A model generated the notes under the pieces. The model worked only from the letters and a program-made list of their open reading frames with translations, was not told where the DNA came from and did not search any database. A stretch of DNA of 64,000 nt from Thermoleophilia bacterium UBA6103 (GTDB taxonomy: Bacteria; Actinomycetota; Thermoleophilia; UBA2241): the NCBI GenBank assembly GCA_002423545.1, contig DIWP01000001.1:62001-126000 (forward strand). Reading direction: 5' to 3'. The number at the start of each line of letters is the position of its first letter. The first letter of the stretch is position 1. Position numbers and translations under genes: made by a program. This document shows, piece after piece, positions 58,652 to 64,000 of the stretch.

Positions 58652-59551
58652 TCAGGCGGTGGCGACCGCGCCGCCGTCCTGGGCGTCCGCCGGCGCTGTG
58701 TGCCGGGCGCGGACGAAGGCGACGATCATGCTGACCGCAGCGCCCGCCAGCACCCCGACGCCGGCCCCGACGCGCCAGTCGGTACCGGAGGTGCGTTCGG
58801 GCGTCCGCGCCAGCTTGATGACGCGCGGCTGCTCGATGTCCTGCGCGATGAGCAGCGAGACGCGATCGTTCTGAAGCTGCGTCTCGACGGTACTGCGTGT
58901 CTGGGCGACCGACTGGAGTATCGTCAGGTAGGGAGCTCCCGCGAGAGCCTTCTCAGCGGCGCTCTGGTCTGATGCCGCAATGGCGTCGAGGGAGTCCTGG
59001 GCCGCGTCGGCGCGCGCGTCGAGGGTGGCGACCTCGGACTCGGCCTGCTCGATGCGCTCCTCGAGCAGAGCGATCTTCTGCGTCGCGAACTGACCGAGCT
59101 CGGTGGTGAGGGCCGCGGCGAGCGCATTGGCGCCTTCTGCGGCCGGCTTCGCCTGGCCGTAACGGACGTGCACGATGATGGTGCTGATCGGCTGGCTGGA
59201 GCTGCGGCCTACCTGTGGCGGGATCTCGACCTCGGTGGCACGGCGCAGACGGCCGGCGGTCATCGGCGGGCCGGCGGCCTGGGCCGCCTCGTCGAGCACC
59301 CGCTGACTGGTCGCCAGGTCGGCGGCCGCCGTGGGGTTGTTCTGCACGCCGGCGAGGTCGTTGCCGAACGCGTCGGTAGGCTGGCCGAGGAAGATGGTCG
59401 CGGAGGCGTCGTAGGTGCGGCCGGCGTAGACAGCGATGAGCGCGCCGGCCAGGGCGCCGGCCAGCACGAGGATCAGAATGATCCACCAGCTCCGGGCGAG
59501 GATGCGTCCGAAGCCGCCGAAATCGATGTCGAGATCGTCGCGATCGGCCAT
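58652..59551 (-). CDS. Wzz-type chain-length determinant protein
   Basis: 299 residues. Two membrane helices, at about 18-42 and 262-282, flank an extracytoplasmic domain with a long coiled coil (LEERIEQAESEVATLDARADAAQDSL in part). The pattern TYDASATIFLG after helix 1 is typical of Wzz/capsular transport proteins. There is no C-terminal kinase domain, so it is the modulator type. It would govern chain length of the polysaccharide made by the genes that follow. ATG 59551 chosen over an upstream in-frame start because the usual DLDIDFGGF-like cytoplasmic stretch begins there. Confidence 0.82.
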   Translation of the reverse strand: MADRDDLDIDFGGFGRILARSWWIILILVLAGALAGALIAVYAGRTYDASATIFLGQPTDAFGNDLAGVQNNPTAAADLATSQRVLDEAAQAAGPPMTAGRLRRATEVEIPPQVGRSSSQPISTIIVHVRYGQAKPAAEGANALAAALTTELGQFATQKIALLEERIEQAESEVATLDARADAAQDSLDAIAASDQSAAEKALAGAPYLTILQSVAQTRSTVETQLQNDRVSLLIAQDIEQPRVIKLARTPERTSGTDWRVGAGVGVLAGAAVSMIVAFVRARHTAPADAQDGGAVATA

Positions 59552-59576
59552 GGTCAGCGCATCATACCGCGCCGTC

Positions 59577-60776
59577 TCATGTCGCGGTGAGCGCGGCACG
59601 GACGTCGGCGGCGCGCCGATGCACGGCGGTGATGGCGGCGCAGACCGTCTCGACGTCCGCGTCGGTGAGGTTGCCGTAGAGGGGCAGCGAGACGATCTGG
59701 CGGGTCAGACGCGCCGTGACCGGCAACGACTCCTCGAACCGGCGGCCGACAGAGGCGAACGCCGTGAGGCGATGCGCCGGTGGGTCATAGTAGACCCGAG
59801 TCGGGATGCCCTCGGCGGCCAGGGCGGTCACGAGCTGATCGCGAGAGACACCGAGGTCCCCGCCGACGGTGATCGAGAAGTCCTTGTAGGAGCAGCGGTC
59901 GCCGTCGGCCACGCGCTGGAAGTCGATGCCCGGAAGCTGTGCAAGCGCGCAGCGATAGATCAGGGCGAGCTCGTTGCGCCGCTCGGCCTCACGCTCAAGA
60001 AGGTCGAGACCGGCTGTGCCGAGCAGGGCGCCCGACTCCGGCAGACGGGCGTTGATGCCGGCGAAGAGGGCGTCGTAGCTGCCCGGGTTGCCGTACTCAC
60101 GGCCGAGGGTCACGTGCTCCGCCGTGGCATCGTCGTCGGTGGCGACCACGCCGCCCTCGCCGGTGATGAGCAGCTTGGTCGGCGAGGTGCTGAACACCTG
60201 TGCCAGGCCCTGACGACCGACCGGCGCGCCGGCGTGGAGGGCGCCGAACCCGTGCGCCGCGTCGTAGACGACCGCCAGGCCGTGTCGCTCGCCGATCTCG
60301 TCGAAGGCCGCGGTGTCGGCCGGCGTGCCGAACACGTGGACGGGGATGACGACGCCCTGCCCGGGTGTCACGTCCTCCCGCTCGATGGCGTCTGAGACCG
60401 CGGCAGGGTCGAGTGACCATGTCTCCGGATGCACGTCGCAGAAGACCAGGTTTAGACCCGCCCAGGCGGCGGCCATGGCTGTGGCCATGAACGTGAAGCT
60501 CGGCAGCAGGGCAGTGCCGCCCCGGAAGCGGTCGAGCACGAGCATGAGGCCGGCGGTGCAGGAGGAGACGCCGAGGGCATGCCGTACGCCGAGGTGCTCG
60601 GCAAGACGACGCTCGTACTCGACCAGTGCGGGCCCCTTTGTGAGGCTCCCGCTGGCGAAGCACTCGGCCCAGCGACTGCCGACCACGTCGTACGGCGGTA
60701 GCGTCGGACGAAGCTGACGGAGTCCGTCGGGGTAGGCGGCACTGCCGCCCAGGATGGCGGGAATCATGTGTGTCAC
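59577..60776 (-). CDS. DegT/DnrJ/EryC1/StrS-family aminotransferase
   Basis: 399 residues, PLP-dependent sugar aminotransferase fold. Seen: VSSCTAGLMLVLD, LLPSFTFMATAMAAAWAGLNLVFCDVHPETWSLDP, VYDAAHGFGA, and the PLP Lys in FSTSPTKLLITGEGG. Typically aminates a keto-sugar nucleotide used in polysaccharide or antibiotic synthesis. Start inferred as GTG 60776, preceded by TAGAAT at 60784-60789 with no ribosome site, that is, leaderless; ATG 60767 is an alternative. Ends 25 bases before the Wzz-like gene. Confidence 0.9.
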   Translation of the reverse strand: MTHMIPAILGGSAAYPDGLRQLRPTLPPYDVVGSRWAECFASGSLTKGPALVEYERRLAEHLGVRHALGVSSCTAGLMLVLDRFRGGTALLPSFTFMATAMAAAWAGLNLVFCDVHPETWSLDPAAVSDAIEREDVTPGQGVVIPVHVFGTPADTAAFDEIGERHGLAVVYDAAHGFGALHAGAPVGRQGLAQVFSTSPTKLLITGEGGVVATDDDATAEHVTLGREYGNPGSYDALFAGINARLPESGALLGTAGLDLLEREAERRNELALIYRCALAQLPGIDFQRVADGDRCSYKDFSITVGGDLGVSRDQLVTALAAEGIPTRVYYDPPAHRLTAFASVGRRFEESLPVTARLTRQIVSLPLYGNLTDADVETVCAAITAVHRRAADVRAALTAT

Positions 60777-60783
60777 GCACCCC

Positions 60784-60789
60784 ATTCTA
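60784..60789 (-). promoter_or_regulatory. -10 element for a leaderless DegT transcript
   Basis: TAGAAT on the minus strand, 7 bases before the GTG at 60776, places the transcription start at or next to the start codon. Confidence 0.45.
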
Positions 60790-60857
60790 CTCAGCGCCGC
60801 TCCGGGTCCCAACCCGCGGGCCGGACTGCTTCGAGAGCAGCGGCGGTCGCCCGGTGC

Positions 60858-62204
60858 TCAGCTCCCGCCCAGCGGCGCTCTATATGCCGGGAAATAGCCG
60901 CCGGGGTCGCCGCCGCCCCGCTCACGCCATGCCTGCAGGGCACGCGCGTACGCCTCTTGATCATGCACGCAGCGCCCCACGTAGAGGCGGCTGCGCAGCG
61001 GGGAGAACCCCGCTTTGAAGCGGAAGAGCTCGTCGTCGCCGCCGCTGCGGAAGCCGCCACCGAGGTGCATGCGGGTAGCGCCCAGAGCGGCGCCCCGATC
61101 CATCGCGGTCACGAACAGCAGGTTGTTGGGCCGCTCCGCGAGCGCCGCCGCATCGGAGCCGCCGAGATGGTAGTGGACGGCCTGCGGAGACCGCAGGAAC
61201 AGAGCAGCGGCGACGATGGCGCCGGCTCCGGTCCTCCGATCACCGACACTCTGCGCCGGCCGCCGGACACACAGCAGAGCGGCACGATCGCCGAGGAGCT
61301 CGCGACAGTCATCGAAGTAGCGTCGGGGGAAGAGGTAGTAGTCGCTCGCCGAGCGCCGCTTCATCGTGTCCGTGTACAGGTCCATGAATGCCGCCCACGC
61401 GCTGTCGTCGTCCTCCGCGGTGCAGGTAAGTCCGGCCCGTTCCGCCTTGCGGAGGTTGCGCCGGGTGGAGGAGCTCAGAGAGCTGCGGTGCTCCTCGGGT
61501 GTGGAGAGACGGCACCAGACGGTCTCGTTGGCCGGCACGACCTCGACGCCGCCGGCGCCCGTCCCGGCACCGCCGACGCGAGCCGGCGGCATCTCGCCGT
61601 CCGGCTCCGGCTCGACGGTGGACGATCCCATGGCAGAGCGGCCGCCGCCAGCCGCCTCGTCCTTCGGGCTGCAGTCCCCACCGGCATCGAGCGGCCCCGG
61701 CGGCATGTCGCGCTCCGTCTGCAGCAGCGGATGGAAGCGGATGAACTCGCTGACGACGCCGCGTTCGGCACACCAGCCCGCGAAACGACGGCGGAGTTCG
61801 GCGAGCAGTCGCCGGCGGTCCGGATCGGCGGCCGCAGCGTGAGATACGGCGAGATCCTCGGAACGCTCGGCGGGCGGCAGCGTGGTGGTCGGCGCTGTCG
61901 TCTCGGCGGCCTTCCGATGCGTCGAATGCACGAGCGGTCCGCCGTACCCGTAGGCGCTGCTGAGATCGCAGCGATCGGCCCACTGCGGGCCGAGGACCGG
62001 CTCCAGGGGGCGCAGCAGGAAGGGATAGAGGACGGTGCCCGTGTCGGTCTCGAGGACGGCCCCGCAGGCCCGACCGTCTCCGTGGCGCTGCCAGAGGAGG
62101 TGGTAGCCGGCCGTGAAGTAGACGTCCTGCAGATCGAGCGGCAGGTCTGCGATCCGCGCATCCCACTCGGACCGCTCCCGTTCCAGGTCGAGGACGCGGA
62201 ACAC
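60858..62204 (-). CDS. FemAB/GNAT-like acyl or aminoacyl transferase
   Basis: 448 residues. The C-terminal half has FemAB/GNAT features: SSLSSSTRRNLRKAERAGL, AFMDLYTDTMKRRSASDYYLFPRRYFDDC in parts, AAALFLRSPQAVHYHLGGSDAAAL, and NNLLFVTAMDRGAALGATRMHLGGG. This group attaches amino acids to lipid-linked peptides or modifies surface sugars. Residues about 165-215 are an insertion rich in Pro, Gly and Glu. GTG 62204 is preferred with GGGGG 6 bases upstream; a TTG at 62210 is in frame and overlaps the sugar-transferase stop. Confidence 0.8.
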   Translation of the reverse strand: MFRVLDLERERSEWDARIADLPLDLQDVYFTAGYHLLWQRHGDGRACGAVLETDTGTVLYPFLLRPLEPVLGPQWADRCDLSSAYGYGGPLVHSTHRKAAETTAPTTTLPPAERSEDLAVSHAAAADPDRRRLLAELRRRFAGWCAERGVVSEFIRFHPLLQTERDMPPGPLDAGGDCSPKDEAAGGGRSAMGSSTVEPEPDGEMPPARVGGAGTGAGGVEVVPANETVWCRLSTPEEHRSSLSSSTRRNLRKAERAGLTCTAEDDDSAWAAFMDLYTDTMKRRSASDYYLFPRRYFDDCRELLGDRAALLCVRRPAQSVGDRRTGAGAIVAAALFLRSPQAVHYHLGGSDAAALAERPNNLLFVTAMDRGAALGATRMHLGGGFRSGGDDELFRFKAGFSPLRSRLYVGRCVHDQEAYARALQAWRERGGGDPGGYFPAYRAPLGGS

Positions 62205-62206
62205 CG

Positions 62207-62857
62207 TCAACCCCCGGCCGACCGGTCGACGGGCTCCACGTCTTCCATGAACTCCTCGCTGACGTCGTTGGTGGAGCCGCGGCGGAAGAGGACGGCCGGC
62301 AGCGTGGCCAGCAGGATGCGCAGGTCTGTGCCCAGCCCGAGATTGTCGACGTACTCATCGTCGTAGGCGATCATCTGCGACCGCCGCAGCGTGTTGCGCC
62401 CGCGGATCGCCACAAAGCACGTCATGCCGGGCCTGACGCTCAGGATCCGGTCGTAGAGGTGTCCGTAGCGCTGCACGATGAACGGAAGGTTGGGCCGCGG
62501 TCCCACCAGGCTCATGTCTCCGAGGATGACGTTGAAGATCTGCGGCAGCTCATCGAGGCTGGTGGCTCGCAGCCAGTGCCCGGCCGGCGTGATGCGCGGG
62601 TCGCCCTCCTCGAGGTAGAAGCCCTTGCCCTGCTCGACGGCACCGACGACCATGGTGCGGAACTTGAAGATGCGGAAGACCCGGCCGCCGCGTCCCACCC
62701 GTTCCTGGCGAAAGAACACCGGCGCGCCGCTGGTGAGGCGGACGATGAGCGCCACGACGCCGAGGAGCGGCGAGATCAGCACCGTGCCGGGGATCGTGAG
62801 GCCCAGGTCGAGCGCACGCTTGCCGTGGCGTTCGTAGAAGCTGGTGGGCACGGGCAC
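62207..62857 (-). CDS. Undecaprenyl-phosphate sugar transferase (WcaJ/WbaP-type)
   Basis: 216 residues. One membrane helix (about 20-40, TIPGTVLISPLLGVVALIVR) then the bacterial sugar-transferase domain: PVFFRQERVGRGGRVFRIFKFRTM, LRATSLDELPQIFNVILGDMSLVGPRP, VRPGMTC. It lacks the four-helix N-terminal part of WcaJ, so it is the minimal PglC-like kind. Starts polysaccharide synthesis by transferring a sugar phosphate to the lipid carrier. GTG 62857 or 62851. Confidence 0.93.
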   Translation of the reverse strand: MPVPTSFYERHGKRALDLGLTIPGTVLISPLLGVVALIVRLTSGAPVFFRQERVGRGGRVFRIFKFRTMVVGAVEQGKGFYLEEGDPRITPAGHWLRATSLDELPQIFNVILGDMSLVGPRPNLPFIVQRYGHLYDRILSVRPGMTCFVAIRGRNTLRRSQMIAYDDEYVDNLGLGTDLRILLATLPAVLFRRGSTNDVSEEFMEDVEPVDRSAGG

Positions 62858-62870
62858 TGGATCGACCCCG

Positions 62871-64000
62871 TCAGGCTCGGGAGAGCAGGTAGCGCAGCGA
62901 GCGCACGGCAGGCAGAGGGTCGTCGACGGCGAACACGGCGCGCACCTTGCGCTTGCGGTAGTCGCGCAGCACCGCCGCCAGGTCCAGGTCGCCGCAGCGC
63001 GCCATCTGGTAGGACACGTAGAGGTCCTTGGCGAGGTAAGCCCAGGCGAGGTCGTCGCGGAAGAGCCGGCACGTTGACGGTACCCGACCGCAGAGGTCGG
63101 CGTAGGCGAGAGCGGCCATGTCGAAGCGGTCGTTGGCCGCGAGGCCGAACCACACCGGCGGACGGGTGTTGACCTCCAGCAGCTTGAACGTGTCGTCGCG
63201 GGAGTCGTGGGCCATCTCCACGTGGGCGATGCCGCGGTAACCGGCGTGCAGCAGCAGGCGCAGGCCCTGGTCGAGCACGCGATCGTCGTGGTCGACCTCG
63301 AAGAAGGCGCTGGTCCCGAACTTGAGCGGCCCCTGCCGGACCTTGCGTCCGACGACGGAGGCGAGCGGACGGCCGTCGGTCGAGATGTAGGCCAGCAGCG
63401 ACCAGATGCGGTCGCTGGAGTCGGGGATGAACTCCTGTACGAGGGTCTCGAAGCCGGCGTCGGAGGCCGTGCGCCACTTGGCGACCGCCTCATCGACCGA
63501 GTCGGCCAGCATGACCTTCTCGCCGAAGTGCAGAGCGAAGTCCTGGCCCTCCACCGGCTTGAGGAGGAACGGTGCTCGCAGGCCGCTGTCGCGGATGGCC
63601 TGCTCGCAGTCGGCGTGCACCGTGGCCGGCGCCGGCACGCCGGCCGCGGCGGCGACCTCGGCGAGCCTCTCCTTGCGGCGCAGGCTCCAGGTGACGTCGG
63701 GGTCGGGCGGCAGAGGGACGTCGGCGATGTCCCGCACCGCGTCCCAGTTGCGCAGCACGAAGGCGACGTGCTCGTCGCGCTCGGCGAAGAGGACCAGCCG
63801 GCCGTTCTCGGCCGCCAGCTCCTGCAGGATCCGGAGAGTGCGCCGATCGCGATCGCCGCACTCCGGTGATGGCGGCACCACGTGCCGGGAGCGCAGGTAC
63901 CGCGAGCTCATGGCGAAATCGGTGGAGCTGAAGGCGACGCCGTGGACGGGGACGCCGCTGCGACCCAGCGAGCGCACGATGGCCAGGCCGGCGTGCAGCA
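62871..64000 (-). CDS. ATP-grasp enzyme (5' end cut off)
   Basis: Reading frame open to the window edge; at least 376 residues. ATP-grasp elements: PFLLKPVEGQDFALHFGEKVML (ATP Lys), LVQEFIPDSSDRIWSLLAYI, and LLEVNTRPPVWFGLA with metal-binding Glu and Asn. Rossmann-like preATP-grasp domain with VRSLGRSGVPVHGV at the visible start. Members of this kind in polysaccharide clusters ligate amino acids or peptides. Ends 13 bases before the sugar transferase gene. Confidence 0.88.
   Translation of the reverse strand, partial: LHAGLAIVRSLGRSGVPVHGVAFSSTDFAMSSRYLRSRHVVPPSPECGDRDRRTLRILQELAAENGRLVLFAERDEHVAFVLRNWDAVRDIADVPLPPDPDVTWSLRRKERLAEVAAAAGVPAPATVHADCEQAIRDSGLRAPFLLKPVEGQDFALHFGEKVMLADSVDEAVAKWRTASDAGFETLVQEFIPDSSDRIWSLLAYISTDGRPLASVVGRKVRQGPLKFGTSAFFEVDHDDRVLDQGLRLLLHAGYRGIAHVEMAHDSRDDTFKLLEVNTRPPVWFGLAANDRFDMAALAYADLCGRVPSTCRLFRDDLAWAYLAKDLYVSYQMARCGDLDLAAVLRDYRKRKVRAVFAVDDPLPAVRSLRYLLSRA

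Noticed and set aside
1..64000. tRNA, rRNA, insertion sequence, prophage or integron genes
   Set aside because: None seen on either strand; intergenic regions are short and all larger ones are accounted for by terminators, operators or leaders.

Overview
The window is GC-rich (by eye about two thirds G+C), densely packed bacterial chromosome with 60 protein genes, one leader-peptide gene, and no rRNA, tRNA, insertion sequence, prophage or CRISPR array that I can see. Codon use, short leaders with GGAGG-type ribosome sites, frequent GTG starts, and family content (YtxH-like protein, NlpC/P60 enzyme with SLH-like repeats, SpoIID/LytB protein, Trp-codon leader peptide, lipoprotein PstS, F420-hydrogenase-beta-type protein) point to a Gram-positive member of Actinomycetota. 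A deep lineage such as Thermoleophilia or Coriobacteriia fits best. I cannot name a genus.

Layout. 1-8.7 kb: the end of rsgA, a metallo-beta-lactamase-fold hydrolase, a 3-methyladenine-glycosylase-like protein, two unassigned proteins, a carotenoid-desaturase-type flavoprotein, an FrhB-type iron-sulfur protein and msrA. 9.0-14.2 kb: an overlapping three-gene operon encoding a radical SAM protein with a fused membrane domain, a flavoprotein with a [4Fe-4S]-type motif, and an MFS transporter. It is flanked by msrA and msrB. 14.3-25 kb: MFS exporter, ketopantoate-reductase-like protein, phosphoesterase, CDF metal transporter, agmatine deiminase, Rieske/FAD reductase and a hydrolase. 25-32.5 kb: a DUF2207-type surface protein, two tandem rubrerythrins followed by a cysteine-less redoxin, an HtaA-like secreted protein behind a Fur/Zur-type operator, and a HAD phosphatase.

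32.6-43 kb is a complete phosphate regulon: phoB, divergent pit plus DUF47, phoR, two pstS genes, pstC, pstA, pstB and phoU. Candidate PHO boxes built on an 11-bp period precede phoB, pstS1 and pstS2, so the response regulator probably controls its own gene and both binding-protein genes. 43-46.5 kb holds divergent cell-wall genes (SpoIID/LytB and SLH-NlpC/P60). 46.7-54.8 kb holds an orphan solute-binding protein anchored by a C-terminal helix, an HNH nuclease, rarA, a long disordered YtxH-like protein, and an M28-like membrane protein that has lost nearly all zinc ligands.

55-64 kb: trpB2 with an upstream Trp-rich leader peptide, indicating ribosome-mediated attenuation; an agmatinase-family protein with an altered metal ligand followed by a nitrilase-family amidase; and the start of a surface-polysaccharide cluster (Wzz-like protein, DegT aminotransferase, FemAB/GNAT-like protein, sugar transferase, ATP-grasp protein) that runs off the right edge. 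The best candidates for something undescribed are the radical SAM-flavoprotein-transporter operon, the degenerate M28 protein, the orphan C-terminally anchored binding protein, and the regulatory sites.
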